DNA of 64,000 bases from Lysobacter sp. Root494 (GCF_001427225.1 NZ_LMFH01000005.1:795325-859324); one strand, 5' to 3'. Counted from the stretch's first letter, positions 37,901 to 47,268 are shown. Numbers and translations: made by a program. The notes: generated from the letters alone by a model not told the origin.

Positions 37901-38203
37901 ATGACCAAGTCCGAACTGATCGAGATCCTGTCGCAGCGTCAGGCACACCTGAAGGGCGATGACGTGGATCTGGCGGTCAAGGCCCTGCTCGAGATGATGG
38001 GCGGCGCACTCTCCAGCGGAGAGCGGATCGAGATCCGGGGCTTCGGCAGTTTCTCCCTGCATTTCCGTCCGCCGCGGCTGGGCCGCAATCCGAAGACGGG
38101 CGAATCCGTCGCGTTGCCGGGCAAGCATGTGCCGCATTTCAAGCCAGGCAAGGAGTTGCGCGAGCGCGTGAGCGGCGTGATTCCGGTCGAAGAAAACGAC
38201 TGA
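37901..38203 (+). CDS. ihfB: Integration host factor beta subunit
   Basis: A 100-residue DNA-bending protein of the HU/IHF family, which pairs with Ihf[39 protein letters not shown] and [12 protein letters not shown] are the family segments, and the intercalating proline is in GRNPKTGE. The ribosome site AGGGGAG lies eleven or so bases before the ATG. Lies downstream of rpsA, as in E. coli. Confidence 0.96.
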   Translation: MTKSELIEILSQRQAHLKGDDVDLAVKALLEMMGGALSSGERIEIRGFGSFSLHFRPPRLGRNPKTGESVALPGKHVPHFKPGKELRERVSGVIPVEEND

Positions 38204-38346
38204 CGTAACGCGGCGGACTTGTTTGCCGCCACCGCTCGCAAAGCGCGGCACGCGGCGTTGCGATTTCCTTGAATGATGGTGCGTCGCTTCGTTGCGACGT
38301 GTCCGTTAAGCTACGTGGATGACGACTGGGCCGCTGGGAGGCCGTC

Positions 38347-38607
38347 ATGCATGTGATCCGACTATTGATTGCCTTTGCCTGCATTGCACTGGGTGCGATC
38401 GTGGGTGCGCTCAATCGTCAGGCCGCCCTCATTGATCTTGGCGGCACGCAGATTTCAACGACTCTCGGCGTTGCGCTGCTGGTCGCATTGCTGCTCGGCG
38501 TGCTTCTTGGTGGGGCAGCGATTGCCGCCAGCGTCGTATGGCCACTGAGGCGTCGCCTGGCTCGAATCGAACGCCAGGGCGCGCCGACTTCCACTACCGG
38601 AGCCTGA
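38347..38607 (+). CDS. lapA: LapA-family inner-membrane protein
   Basis: An 86-residue protein with two membrane helices (about 5-21 and 40-66) of the LapA/DUF1049 family: VGALNRQAALIDLGG and LVALLLGVLLGGAAI fit. It is paired with lapB, which starts two bases after its stop, and works with it in controlling lipopolysaccharide synthesis through LpxC turnover in enterics. Confidence 0.88.
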   Translation: MHVIRLLIAFACIALGAIVGALNRQAALIDLGGTQISTTLGVALLVALLLGVLLGGAAIAASVVWPLRRRLARIERQGAPTSTTGA

Positions 38608-38609
38608 CG

Positions 38610-39785
38610 ATGGAATTCATCAATGAATGGTTCTGGTTTTTCTTGCTGCTGCCGATTGCAGCAGTCAGCGGTTGGGTGATAGGCCGGCGCGGAGGCGAGC
38701 GGCACAGCGACAGTCAGGTCAGCAAACTTTCCACGACGTACTTCCGCGGCCTGAACTACCTGCTCAACGAGCAGCCAGACAAAGCGATCGAGCTGTTCCT
38801 GCATATCGCCGAGCTCGATAAGGACACCTTCGAAACGCAGGTCGCGCTTGGCCATCTTTTCCGCCGCCGCGGCGAGGTCGATCGCGCCATCCGTCTTCAC
38901 CAGGCCCTCGTGCAGCGCACGGGCTTGAACGATCAGCAGAAGGTGCAGGCCTTGCTGGCACTGGGCGAGGACTACATGCGCTCGGGTCTGCTTGACCGTG
39001 CCGAAACCGTCTTCAGCGATCTGGTCGCGCTCGACATGGCGCCGCTCGCGCTGAAGCACCTGATCGGCATCTACCAGGCCGAACGCGACTGGGACAAGGC
39101 CATCGAGAACGCGCGCCGCTACGAAGCCGCGACCGGCGAGCCCATGGGCAAGCTCATTGCGCAGTTCGAGTGCGAAGTGGCGGAGCGCCAGCGTGCCGCG
39201 GGTGAGGCTGATGCGGCGCGCGCCGCGGTGGCGCGTGCGTACGAGGCCGATGCCAATTCGGTGCGCGCAGGAATGATCGAGGGACGGATCGAACTCGACG
39301 ACGGCAATGACCCTGGCGCCATCCGGGCATTCGAGCGCGTCGCCCGCGCCGATCCCGACTATCTTCCTGAAATCCTTCCTCCGCTTTTGTCGGCCTATGA
39401 GCGGGTCGGTGACAACCCCGGAGCCAAGGCTTTTCTCGCCGAGATGTGCGAACACTACAGGGGCATTTCGCCGGTGCTGGCGCTGACGCAGATGGTCGAA
39501 GCCGATGAAGGAGTTCCGGCCGCGCGCGCCTATCTTGCGCGGCAGTTGAAGGATCGCCCCTCCGTTCGTGGCGAAGCCGCACTGATCGATCTCACGCTCG
39601 CCGAGCAGGCCGATCCGCTCGCGACGCTGCACGATCTCAAGCACATCACCGACCAGTTGCTGGTTCGTAATCCCAGCTACCGGTGCACCCGTTGCGGTTT
39701 CGGCGCACGCAGCCATCACTGGCAGTGCCCGAGCTGCAAGGAATGGGGATCGGTGAAGCCGCTACTGAATTACGCGGTGGTCTGA
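38610..39785 (+). CDS. lapB: Lipopolysaccharide assembly protein LapB
   Basis: A 391-residue inner-membrane adaptor with an N-terminal anchor helix (WFWFFLLLPIAAVSGWVIG), TPR repeats over about 40-330, and a C-terminal rubredoxin-like zinc knuckle (YRCTRCGF, then WQCPSCKEWG). In E. coli it directs LpxC to FtsH for degradation, setting LPS levels. Follows lapA by two bases; the LPS-related glycosyltransferase gene follows by three. Confidence 0.94.
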   Translation: MEFINEWFWFFLLLPIAAVSGWVIGRRGGERHSDSQVSKLSTTYFRGLNYLLNEQPDKAIELFLHIAELDKDTFETQVALGHLFRRRGEVDRAIRLHQALVQRTGLNDQQKVQALLALGEDYMRSGLLDRAETVFSDLVALDMAPLALKHLIGIYQAERDWDKAIENARRYEAATGEPMGKLIAQFECEVAERQRAAGEADAARAAVARAYEADANSVRAGMIEGRIELDDGNDPGAIRAFERVARADPDYLPEILPPLLSAYERVGDNPGAKAFLAEMCEHYRGISPVLALTQMVEADEGVPAARAYLARQLKDRPSVRGEAALIDLTLAEQADPLATLHDLKHITDQLLVRNPSYRCTRCGFGARSHHWQCPSCKEWGSVKPLLNYAVV

Positions 39786-39788
39786 CGG

Positions 39789-40793
39789 ATGCTGTACTGG
39801 TTCGTCCTCCACCTCGCCATCGGACTGGTGGGCACCTGGCTTGCGCGCAGGTATGCGATCCGGAGCGATCTGATCGACCATCCGGGGGAGCGCCGCAGCC
39901 ACGATGTTCCTACTCCCCGAGGTGGTGGCATTGCCATCGTCATTGCGCTGCTGGTCGCCGCTTTCGTGCTTGCCTGGCGCCACCCGCAGCAGATCATTCT
40001 GATAGCCGGGTTCGCGATCGGCTTGCTGCTTGTGGCCGGCGTCGGGATGGTCGATGACCATAAACCGTTGTCACCCCTGCTGCGGTTGGGAGTTCAGGCT
40101 CTCGCGGCCGCGATCGTTGCCTTGGCTGTGGCGGCAACCTCCGGCGACCTCGTGTTGTCGCTGATCGCGTTTGCCGCCGCGATGGTGCTGACCAACGTCT
40201 GGAACTTCATGGACGGGATCAACGGCATTGCAGCGACGCAGGCTGCACTGGTGGCTGGGGGGCTGGCCCTGATCGTTGGCGGCATCTGGACCTGGCTGGC
40301 GCTTGCATTGGCAGCCGCTTGCCTGGGCTTTCTGCCATTCAATTTTCCACGGGCGCGGATTTTCCTCGGGGATGTGGGAAGCGGTGCACTTGGCTTCGCC
40401 ATTGCGACGCTTCTGGCGGTATCGCTTATGGATGGCCGTCTGTTTGCGCCTTTGTTGCTGCTTCCACTGTCGGCGTTCCTGGTGGATAGCGGCCTGACCC
40501 TGCTGCGCCGGATCGTAAGGAGGGAGCGATGGTGGGCTGCCCATGCTCAGCACGCCTATCAGCGTTGGGCGAGCATCTCCGGCTCTCACACGATCGTGAC
40601 ATTCATGTACGCAAGCTGGACAGTTGCAGGTTGGCTATTGGCCTGGTGGCTTGGGCCAAGGACGGAGGGACAGGTGGTCCTTTGTTGCCTGGTCTGGTTC
40701 ACTATGGCGGCGGCTTCATGGGCCTGGCTGCAGCGTTTCCATGAAACTGGTGGCGGGCCGCGGATTGCAGCGACAGAAAAGGACAGGAAATGA
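39789..40793 (+). CDS. Undecaprenyl-phosphate sugar-1-phosphate transferase (WecA/WbpL type)
   Basis: A 334-residue polytopic membrane protein of glycosyltransferase family 4. About ten helices are visible. Signature motifs are DHPGERRSHDVPTPRGGG, GMVDDHKPLSPL (catalytic Asp pair), NVWNFMDGINGIA and FLGDVGSGALGF. It starts O-antigen or a related glycan by loading a HexNAc-1-phosphate on undecaprenyl phosphate. Its stop overlaps the next gene by four bases; the pair resembles wbpL-wbpM of Pseudomonas. Confidence 0.9.
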   Translation: MLYWFVLHLAIGLVGTWLARRYAIRSDLIDHPGERRSHDVPTPRGGGIAIVIALLVAAFVLAWRHPQQIILIAGFAIGLLLVAGVGMVDDHKPLSPLLRLGVQALAAAIVALAVAATSGDLVLSLIAFAAAMVLTNVWNFMDGINGIAATQAALVAGGLALIVGGIWTWLALALAAACLGFLPFNFPRARIFLGDVGSGALGFAIATLLAVSLMDGRLFAPLLLLPLSAFLVDSGLTLLRRIVRRERWWAAHAQHAYQRWASISGSHTIVTFMYASWTVAGWLLAWWLGPRTEGQVVLCCLVWFTMAAASWAWLQRFHETGGGPRIAATEKDRK

Positions 40794-42703
40794 GTTCCTG
40801 GTTTGATCGATGGAAGAGTCTGCTTCCCCGGCAGGCAGTGGTATGTCACGACCTTTTCATGGTCTGGCTGGTGTGGCAAAGCCTGCATCGCCTGCGTTGG
40901 GGGATGGTGAGCCATCCTCCGGAAATCCCCTTATGGAGCACCGAGGTTGCGCTGGTCCTGATCGCCCAAGGGCTGGTTTTCTGGCAGATCGGTCTGTACA
41001 GAGGGCTCTGGCGCTTCGCGAGCGTCCCGGATCTGTGGAACATCCTGAAGGCCTGCGTGCTAGGCCTGTTTGCAATCCTGCTTGGGCTGTTCCTCTATAA
41101 CCGCCTGGACATGGTGCCGCGCACCGTCCTGGTGCTTTATCCGATGGCCCTGATGGCACTGCTTGGCGCTCCGCGCCTGGCGTATCGGGCGTGGAAGGAC
41201 AGTCGTATTGAGGGAGCCCACGGCGAAGGCAGCGTGCGCACTCTCATCCTGGGCGCAGGCCGGGCGGGCGAAGCATTGGTCCGCGATCTCCGCCGGGTAG
41301 GTAATTATCAGCCGGTGGGTTTCCTTGATGACGCCGCAGCTCTCAGGGGCAGCAAAGTGCAAGGCGTGCCCGTACTGGGCACGGTGCAGGATGTCGCGGA
41401 AATCGCACGCGAGACTGCGGCCAAGCTCCTCGTCATCGCAATGCCGTCCGCAGATGCGCGGGCGATGCAACGTGTGCTGGCCGCGTGCGAGCGTACCGGC
41501 CTGCCATTCCGCATGGTCCCACGATTGCAGGACATCCTGGAGGGGCGTTCGCTTCCCGGTGAGCTCAAGGAAGTCGCGATCGAAGACCTGCTCGGACGCA
41601 AGCCCGTTTTGCCGGACTGGAAGTCCATTCGCGGTTGGCTCGGCGGCCGCACCGTTTTGGTTACTGGTGCCGGCGGTTCGATCGGTTCGGAACTCTGCCG
41701 CCAATGCGCCCGTCATGGCGCGCATCGGATTGTGTTGATCGAGATGGACGAGATTGCACTGACGACGACGGAAGCGACGCTGCGCCGCGACTTCCCGGAT
41801 ATCGAATGCATTCCACTACTAGGGGATTGCGGCGATCCAGCATTGACCAATCATGCGATGAAGTTGGCAGAACCGGATGCAGTCTTTCATGCCGCCGCCT
41901 ACAAGCAGGTGCCGCTTCTCGAATCCCAGCTGCGCGAAGCCGTACGGAACAACGTGTTGGCGACCAGCACTGTCGCGCACGCATGTCGGGAGCATGGCGT
42001 GGGCACATTCGTGCTCATCTCCACGGACAAAGCGGTGGACCCGGTCAATGTGCTCGGCGCAACCAAGCGTCTCGCGGAGATGACCTGCCAGTCGCTCGCT
42101 GACCATCGGTCGACCCGTTTCGTTACGGTGCGCTTCGGCAACGTACTCGACTCGGCCGGCAGCGTGGTGCCGCTGTTCCGCGAGCAGATCCGCAAGGGCG
42201 GTCCGGTCACGGTGACCGATCCGGAAGTGACACGCTTTTTCATGACGATTCCCGAAGCCTGCCAGCTGATCCTGCAGGCATCGGCAATCGGCACCCACGA
42301 AGCAATCTACACGCTCGACATGGGAGAGCCGGTGCCGATCCGGTTGCTGGCCGAGCAGATGATCCGGCTGGCAGGAAAGCAACCCGGCCGCGACATTGCT
42401 GTCATCTATACCGGCCTACGTCCCGGTGAAAAACTTCATGAAACGCTTTTCCACGCGGATGAACGCTATCGGCCGACCGCACATCCCAAGATCCTGCAGG
42501 CGGAGCCACGCCAGGTTGCGCCGCAGGTCATCGAGCAGGCGATAACCCACCTGCGCGAAGCCAGCGCGCGTTACGACGTTGAGTCGCTGAAGGAACAGTT
42601 GCGGGCCGCGGTCCCCGAGTTCGAGCCCGTGGGCTCACACGGCGTGGAACACCAGGCCTCTACCGTGGTGGCATTCCCCACACGCAATATCAGGAAGATT
42701 TGA
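40790..42703 (+). CDS. UDP-HexNAc 4,6-dehydratase (WbpM/CapD type)
   Basis: A 637-residue enzyme with four N-terminal membrane helices, a linker nucleotide-binding domain (about 140-270; LILGAGRAGEALVRDL), and a C-terminal extended SDR domain (VTGAGGSIGSELCRQC, FHAAAYKQVPLLE, STDKAVDPVNVLGATKR). It should make UDP-4-keto-6-deoxy sugars for surface polysaccharide. The active-site Tyr/Met of the YxxxK/MxxxK motif is Leu422 here, with Lys426 kept. ATGA overlap with the previous gene, and a one-base overlap with galU. Confidence 0.9.
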   Translation: MSSWFDRWKSLLPRQAVVCHDLFMVWLVWQSLHRLRWGMVSHPPEIPLWSTEVALVLIAQGLVFWQIGLYRGLWRFASVPDLWNILKACVLGLFAILLGLFLYNRLDMVPRTVLVLYPMALMALLGAPRLAYRAWKDSRIEGAHGEGSVRTLILGAGRAGEALVRDLRRVGNYQPVGFLDDAAALRGSKVQGVPVLGTVQDVAEIARETAAKLLVIAMPSADARAMQRVLAACERTGLPFRMVPRLQDILEGRSLPGELKEVAIEDLLGRKPVLPDWKSIRGWLGGRTVLVTGAGGSIGSELCRQCARHGAHRIVLIEMDEIALTTTEATLRRDFPDIECIPLLGDCGDPALTNHAMKLAEPDAVFHAAAYKQVPLLESQLREAVRNNVLATSTVAHACREHGVGTFVLISTDKAVDPVNVLGATKRLAEMTCQSLADHRSTRFVTVRFGNVLDSAGSVVPLFREQIRKGGPVTVTDPEVTRFFMTIPEACQLILQASAIGTHEAIYTLDMGEPVPIRLLAEQMIRLAGKQPGRDIAVIYTGLRPGEKLHETLFHADERYRPTAHPKILQAEPRQVAPQVIEQAITHLREASARYDVESLKEQLRAAVPEFEPVGSHGVEHQASTVVAFPTRNIRKI

Positions 42704-43620
42704 TGTCTCCCGCTGCAAAGCAGACTCGCATCCGTACCGCAGTATTTCCCGTTGCAGGGCTCGGCACCCGGTTTCTTCCCGCCACCAAGACGGTGCCGAA
42801 GGAAATGCTGCCGATCATCGACAAGCCACTGATCCAGTATGCAGTCGACGAGGCCGTCGAAGCCGGATGCGACACGCTGGTCTTCATCACGAATCGCTAC
42901 AAGCACGCGGTCGCGGATTATTTCGACAAGGCCTACGAACTCGAGCAGAAGCTCGAGCGCGCAGGCAAGTTCGAGCAACTGGACCTGATCCGCAATGTCC
43001 TGCCGCCGAATGTCCGTGCCGTGTTCGTGACGCAGGCTGAGGCGCTTGGCCTGGGCCATGCGGTGCTCTGCGCGAAGGCTATCGTCGGTGATCAGCCCTT
43101 CGCGGTCCTGTTGCCGGACGACCTGATATGGAACAAGGGTGGCACCGGTGCGCTGAAGCAGATGGCCGATGCCGCCGAAGCGACGGGCGCAAGCATGATC
43201 GCCGTACAGGATGTGCCGCGCGAACAGACCTCCAGCTATGGCATCGTCGCCACCGAATCATTCGAGAGCCGCCAGGGACGGATCAGCGGCATCGTTGAAA
43301 AACCCGAACCCGATGTCGCGCCGAGCACATTGGCGGTGGTCGGACGTTACGTCCTCAGTCCGCGCATTTTCGACCTGCTTGAATCGACCAAACCGGGCGC
43401 GGGCGGCGAAATCCAGCTCACGGACGCAATCGCCGGATTGCTCAAGCAGGAGCCGGTCAACGCCTATCGCTTCAAGGGCACGCGTTTCGACTGCGGCACG
43501 CATATCGGGCTGATCGAAGCCACCATCCGCTACGCGCTTGACCACGAAAAGCTGAGCGACGTCGCGATGCGACTGATGCAGAACGCGCTCGACGAACTCG
43601 GCGTCAAGGACATTCACTGA
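42703..43620 (+). CDS. galU: UTP-glucose-1-phosphate uridylyltransferase
   Basis: Makes UDP-glucose for LPS, exopolysaccharide and glycan synthesis. The 305-residue protein has the nucleotide loop VFPVAGLGTRFLPATK, VPKEMLPIIDKP, the GLGHAVLCAK motif, LLPDDLIW and the C-terminal GGEIQLTDAI. ATG at 42703 is preferred to the TTG just before it. Its first base is the last base of the dehydratase stop codon, so it lies in the same sugar operon. Confidence 0.96.
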   Translation: MSPAAKQTRIRTAVFPVAGLGTRFLPATKTVPKEMLPIIDKPLIQYAVDEAVEAGCDTLVFITNRYKHAVADYFDKAYELEQKLERAGKFEQLDLIRNVLPPNVRAVFVTQAEALGLGHAVLCAKAIVGDQPFAVLLPDDLIWNKGGTGALKQMADAAEATGASMIAVQDVPREQTSSYGIVATESFESRQGRISGIVEKPEPDVAPSTLAVVGRYVLSPRIFDLLESTKPGAGGEIQLTDAIAGLLKQEPVNAYRFKGTRFDCGTHIGLIEATIRYALDHEKLSDVAMRLMQNALDELGVKDIH

Positions 43621-43663
43621 TTGTCTGGGCAGGCGGCCGAAAGGCGTATGCCTTGTTGTCAAC

Positions 43664-44095
43664 CTACGGGGCGAATTTCCACCACGCCCACGCGGACCAG
43701 GCAATCAACAGGCCGGCCAGCACCAGAGCCGCGGTACCGGCCAATTCGACCCGGCGAGCCCACGCGAGTCCGGGGGCATCCCGCAGCACGCGCACGTCAC
43801 GAAGCGTCTTCCACTTGGAAGGAGGGAAGCGGCCTTCCAGGCGCGAGGCATGACCCAGCTCCCGTAGCGTCAGGCCGAGGCCAATCGCGGGAATCGCCAA
43901 TCCGGTTCCAAGTGCGCATAGAAGCAACGCTACCCAGAAACGCACCGTGTCGGGATCGCCGTTTCCGAATTGCTCCGTGAGATGGTTGAGCCAGGCCTGC
44001 AGCTGCCATAGCAGCACGCCGCAAAGAAGCACGATTCCCGCAAGCAGCCACATGGCCCGCTTGCGATAGTCTTTGTCCGCGTAATGGATTTCCAT
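43664..44095 (-). CDS. Predicted membrane protein of unknown function
   Basis: A 143-residue protein with three hydrophobic helices at about 14-34, 53-74 and 117-138 (WLLAGIVLLCGVLLWQLQA, FWVALLLCALGTGLAIPAIG, AALVLAGLLIAWSAWAWW), a short cytoplasmic N-terminus and a loop with charged residues. I do not recognise a family. It converges with galU and is divergent from the FAD oxidoreductase across 46 bases. Confidence 0.72.
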   Translation of the reverse strand: MEIHYADKDYRKRAMWLLAGIVLLCGVLLWQLQAWLNHLTEQFGNGDPDTVRFWVALLLCALGTGLAIPAIGLGLTLRELGHASRLEGRFPPSKWKTLRDVRVLRDAPGLAWARRVELAGTAALVLAGLLIAWSAWAWWKFAP

Positions 44096-44141
44096 CTGGC
44101 ACCCTCCCCGAGCATGCTAATCACACCTGTGCCGCACGGAC

Positions 44142-45437
44142 ATGTCCAGACCTCCTGTCAGCTATTACCGCGCAACCGTCACAGAGCGCGCGCCGACGCC
44201 AACACTGAATTCGCACGAGGAAGCCAGCGTATGCGTGGTCGGCGGCGGGTTTGCCGGATTGAATACCGCCTTGGGGCTGGCCGAGCGGGGCATGCGCAAC
44301 ATCGTGCTGCTCGAAGCCAACGAGATCGGGCATGGAGCCTCCGGTCGCAACGGAGGCTTCGTATTCGGCGGATATTCGCGCGGCGAAGATGCGCTTCTGC
44401 GCGAGCTCGGACCGGAACGGGCGCGCGCGCTCTACCGGGGAACGACCGCCGCGGTGTCCCTGATCCGGCGCCGCATCGACCAGTACGGAATCGATTGCGA
44501 CGTAAACGATGCGGGGGTGATCTGGGCGAACTGGTTCCGCGACCAGGACATCCTTCGCCGACGGCAGTCCCTGCTGGAAGAGCATTACGGGGAACATTGG
44601 GAGTGGCTGCCACGCCACGAGCTCCGGCGGCGGATACGGACCACCCGCTATCACGACGGACTGTTCGAACGTCATGCCTTCCACTTCCATCCACTGAAGT
44701 ACGCCAGGGGCATTGCCGACGCCGCAAGCCGCGGGGGCGTGACCATCCGCGAACGCAGTCCCGCACGTGGTCTGCGGCGCGAAGGTGAGCAATGGCGAGT
44801 ACAGACGCCCAGTGGCGAAGTACTCGCCGAAAACGTGGTGCTGGCGTGCGGCGGTTACCTCGCGCGCCTGCAGCGGCGTGTCGATGCCGCCGTACTGCCG
44901 ATCGCGACATACGTGATGGTTACCGAGCCCCTGGGGTCTCGCATGAGCGAGGTGTTGAGCACGAACGCGGCGGTCTACGACACCCGCTTCGCTTTCGATT
45001 ACTACCGTCCGCTGGCCGATACGCGACTGCTATGGGGCGGGCGGATTTCCGTGCTGGATCGTTCGCCCGAAGCTGTGAAGCGCCTGCTGTACCGCGATCT
45101 GCTGAAAGTATTTCCGCAATTGAAAGGCGTGCGCATCGATTACGCCTGGTCGGGCCTGATGAGCTACGCCAGGCACCAGATGCCGCAGATCGGCCAGATC
45201 GACGACGGTTTGTGGTTGGCGCAGGCGTTTGGCGGACACGGCATCGCTCCGACGACATTTGCCGGGGAAGTCCTGGCCTCCGCATTGGCGGAAGGCGACA
45301 TGCGTTGGCGCGAGTTCGCGGACTACGGCCTCGTATCCGCCATGAAGCCGGCCGGCTTCGTCGGCGCGCAGCTGAGCTACTGGTGGGCGGAATTCAAGGA
45401 TGCATGGAACTCGGAGCGGGAAGGCCGCGACGCCTGA
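44142..45437 (+). CDS. FAD-dependent amine/amino-acid oxidoreductase (PuuB-like)
   Basis: A 431-residue DAO-family flavoprotein. FAD-binding motif CVVGGGFAGLNTALGLAERG at about residues 31-50, the second FAD segment GASGRNGGFVFGGYSRG, and the C-terminal AQAFGGHGIAPTTFAGE. The pattern is close to gamma-glutamylputrescine oxidases, which deaminate the product of PuuA, and the window also has aguAB that yield putrescine. Other glycine/D-amino-acid oxidases share this fold, so the substrate is not certain. Confidence 0.85.
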   Translation: MSRPPVSYYRATVTERAPTPTLNSHEEASVCVVGGGFAGLNTALGLAERGMRNIVLLEANEIGHGASGRNGGFVFGGYSRGEDALLRELGPERARALYRGTTAAVSLIRRRIDQYGIDCDVNDAGVIWANWFRDQDILRRRQSLLEEHYGEHWEWLPRHELRRRIRTTRYHDGLFERHAFHFHPLKYARGIADAASRGGVTIRERSPARGLRREGEQWRVQTPSGEVLAENVVLACGGYLARLQRRVDAAVLPIATYVMVTEPLGSRMSEVLSTNAAVYDTRFAFDYYRPLADTRLLWGGRISVLDRSPEAVKRLLYRDLLKVFPQLKGVRIDYAWSGLMSYARHQMPQIGQIDDGLWLAQAFGGHGIAPTTFAGEVLASALAEGDMRWREFADYGLVSAMKPAGFVGAQLSYWWAEFKDAWNSEREGRDA

Positions 45438-45532
45438 TCGAAAACACGGCTGCGGCGTTCCATTTGCAACACCAACGCGAGCAGCGATGCGGGGCACCAT
45501 GCGCCCTTCGAACTTGAGCGAGCAGTGATCCG

Positions 45533-45865
45533 ATGAACACCATCGAATGGAGCGACTTCGAAAAGGTGATGCTGTGCGCCGGCACCGTACTACGCGTGGA
45601 AACCTTTCCGGAAGCGCGCAAGCCCGCCTGGAAACTCTGGGTAGACTTCGGTCCGCACGGCGTACGCAAGACGAGCGCGCAGATAAAGGCGATCTATTCG
45701 GCCGAAGAACTCGTCGGATGCCAGATCGTTGGCGTGATCAATTTTCCGCCGAAGCAGATCGGCCCGTTCGTGTCGGAGTTCCTGCTGACCGGATTTCCTA
45801 CCGAAGAGGGAATCGTGATCACGACGGTGGAGCGTGCGGTTCCCAACGGCGCCCGCATGGCTTGA
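45533..45865 (+). CDS. csaA: tRNA-binding protein CsaA
   Basis: A 110-residue OB-fold protein, the free-standing form of the tRNA-binding domain of MetRS/PheRS. Signature parts are CAGTVLRVETFPEARKPAWKL, DFGPHGVRKTSAQIKA, VVNFPPKQIGP-type (here VINFPPKQIGPFVSE) and LLTGFPTEEGIVITTVER. CsaA has been described as a chaperone that suppresses secretion defects. It follows the oxidoreductase by 95 bases. Confidence 0.93.
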   Translation: MNTIEWSDFEKVMLCAGTVLRVETFPEARKPAWKLWVDFGPHGVRKTSAQIKAIYSAEELVGCQIVGVINFPPKQIGPFVSEFLLTGFPTEEGIVITTVERAVPNGARMA

Positions 45866-45887
45866 GGCGTGCGTAGCCTGAAAACCG

Positions 45888-45915
45888 AAAGGGCAGCCAT
45901 AGCTGCCCTTTTTTT
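45888..45915. terminator. Bidirectional terminator after csaA and fadA
   Basis: AAAGGGCAG / CTGCCCTTT is a 9-base perfect stem with a 6-base loop and a seven-base T run on the plus strand, A run on the other. It serves the convergent csaA and thiolase genes. Confidence 0.88.
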
Positions 45916-45932
45916 CTACCTCGACGTTGTAC

Positions 45933-47141
45933 TCAGAGCGCTTCGAAAATACCTGCGGCGCCCATGCCGGTGCCGATGCACATCGTCACCATGCCGTACT
46001 TCTGCTGGCGACGACGCAGGCCGTGCACGATCGTCGCGGTACGCACCGCACCGGTTGCGCCGAGCGGATGGCCCAGCGCGATCGCACCGCCGAGCGGGTT
46101 GACCTTCGACGGGTCCAGTTGCGAGTCGCGGATCACGGCGAGGGCCTGCGCGGCGAAGGCTTCGTTGAGCTCGATCCAGTCGAGCTGGTCCTTGGTAAGC
46201 CCGGCCTGCTTCAACGCCTTCGGAATCGCCGCGATCGGGCCAATGCCCATCACTTCCGGACGCACGCCCGCGACCGAGAAACTCACGAAGCGCGCGAGCG
46301 GAACCAATCCGTAATCCTTGATTGCCTGCTCCGAAGCGAGCAGCACGGCACCGGCACCATCGCTCATCTGCGACGAATTGCCCGCGGTAACCGTCCCGCC
46401 GAACTGGCCATTGCGGAACACCGGCTTCAGCTTGCCCAGGCCTTCGAGCGAGGTATCCGGACGCGGACCTTCGTCGATTTCCACCAGCGTCTTCTTCAGG
46501 CGGATCGCGTTGCCCGCGAGGTCAGGCAGGTGCGAAACGACTTCGTACGGCGTGATTTCGCTCCTGAACTCGCCCGCCTGGATCGCAGCCATGGCCTTCT
46601 GGTGAGAGGCGAGGGCGAACGCATCCTGGTCTTCGCGCGAGACCTTCCATTCCTCGGCGACCTTCTCGGCGGTGATGCCCATGCCATAGGCGATGGCGAC
46701 GTTCTCGTTGTTCGCGAACACGCTCGGCGAGAGCGCGACCTTGTTGCCCATCATCGGCACCATCGACATCGATTCGGTGCCGCCCGCGAGCATCAGGTCG
46801 GCGTTGCCCAGGCGGATCTGGTCGGCGGCCAGTGCCACCGCCTGCAGGCCAGACGAGCAGAAGCGATTGATCGTCTGCGCGGCCACCGTATTCGGCAGTC
46901 CGGCGAGCAGCGCGCCGATGCGTGCGACGTTCATGCCTTGCTCGCCTTCCGGCATGGCGCAGCCGATGATCGCGTCGTCGATGCGGTTGACGTCGATACC
47001 CGGCGCCTGCGCGACCACGCTGCGCAGCACGTGCGCGAGCATGTCGTCGGGGCGGGTGTTGCGGAATACGCCGCGCGGCGCCTTGCCGACCGGAGTACGG
47101 GTGGCGGCGACGATATAGGCTTCCTGGACTTGCTTGGTCAT
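45933..47141 (-). CDS. fadA: Acetyl-CoA C-acyltransferase (3-ketoacyl-CoA thiolase)
   Basis: Cleaves 3-ketoacyl-CoA in beta-oxidation. The 402-residue thiolase has the nucleophile cysteine in NRFCSSGLQAVALA, GGTESMSMVPM, the acid/base motif NPLGGAIALGHPLGATG and CIGTGMGAAG near the end. ATG at 47141 (MTKQVQEAYIV) is the family start; the longer frame runs into the REP-type repeat. It is the third gene of psrA-fadN-fadA, 127 bases after the dehydrogenase gene. Confidence 0.95.
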   Translation of the reverse strand: MTKQVQEAYIVAATRTPVGKAPRGVFRNTRPDDMLAHVLRSVVAQAPGIDVNRIDDAIIGCAMPEGEQGMNVARIGALLAGLPNTVAAQTINRFCSSGLQAVALAADQIRLGNADLMLAGGTESMSMVPMMGNKVALSPSVFANNENVAIAYGMGITAEKVAEEWKVSREDQDAFALASHQKAMAAIQAGEFRSEITPYEVVSHLPDLAGNAIRLKKTLVEIDEGPRPDTSLEGLGKLKPVFRNGQFGGTVTAGNSSQMSDGAGAVLLASEQAIKDYGLVPLARFVSFSVAGVRPEVMGIGPIAAIPKALKQAGLTKDQLDWIELNEAFAAQALAVIRDSQLDPSKVNPLGGAIALGHPLGATGAVRTATIVHGLRRRQQKYGMVTMCIGTGMGAAGIFEAL

Positions 47142-47180
47142 GTCGGCTCTCGATTTGTTGGAGCTTGGCGATTTGGTTTT

Positions 47181-47264
47181 TTGCTCGTTATCCCTGCGAA
47201 AACAGGGATCCTTACGCGGAAGCGAAAGGCACTGGATTCCTGCTTTCGCAGGAATGACGAGCAA
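47181..47264. repeat. dRS3/REP-like dimer, copy 2
   Basis: Outer arms TTGCTCGT (47181-47188) and ACGAGCAA (47257-47264) flank two inner hairpins, ATCCCTGCGAAAACAGGGAT and ATTCCTGCTTTCGCAGGAAT. The second arm ends in GGAATGACGA like copy 1. It occupies most of the gap between fadN-like and fadA within one operon. Confidence 0.75.
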
Positions 47265-47268
47265 AGGG

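Noticed and set aside
36061-37908. 615-codon minus-strand frame over rpsA
   Set aside because: Shadow of six S1 repeats; its apparent internal repetition only mirrors rpsA.
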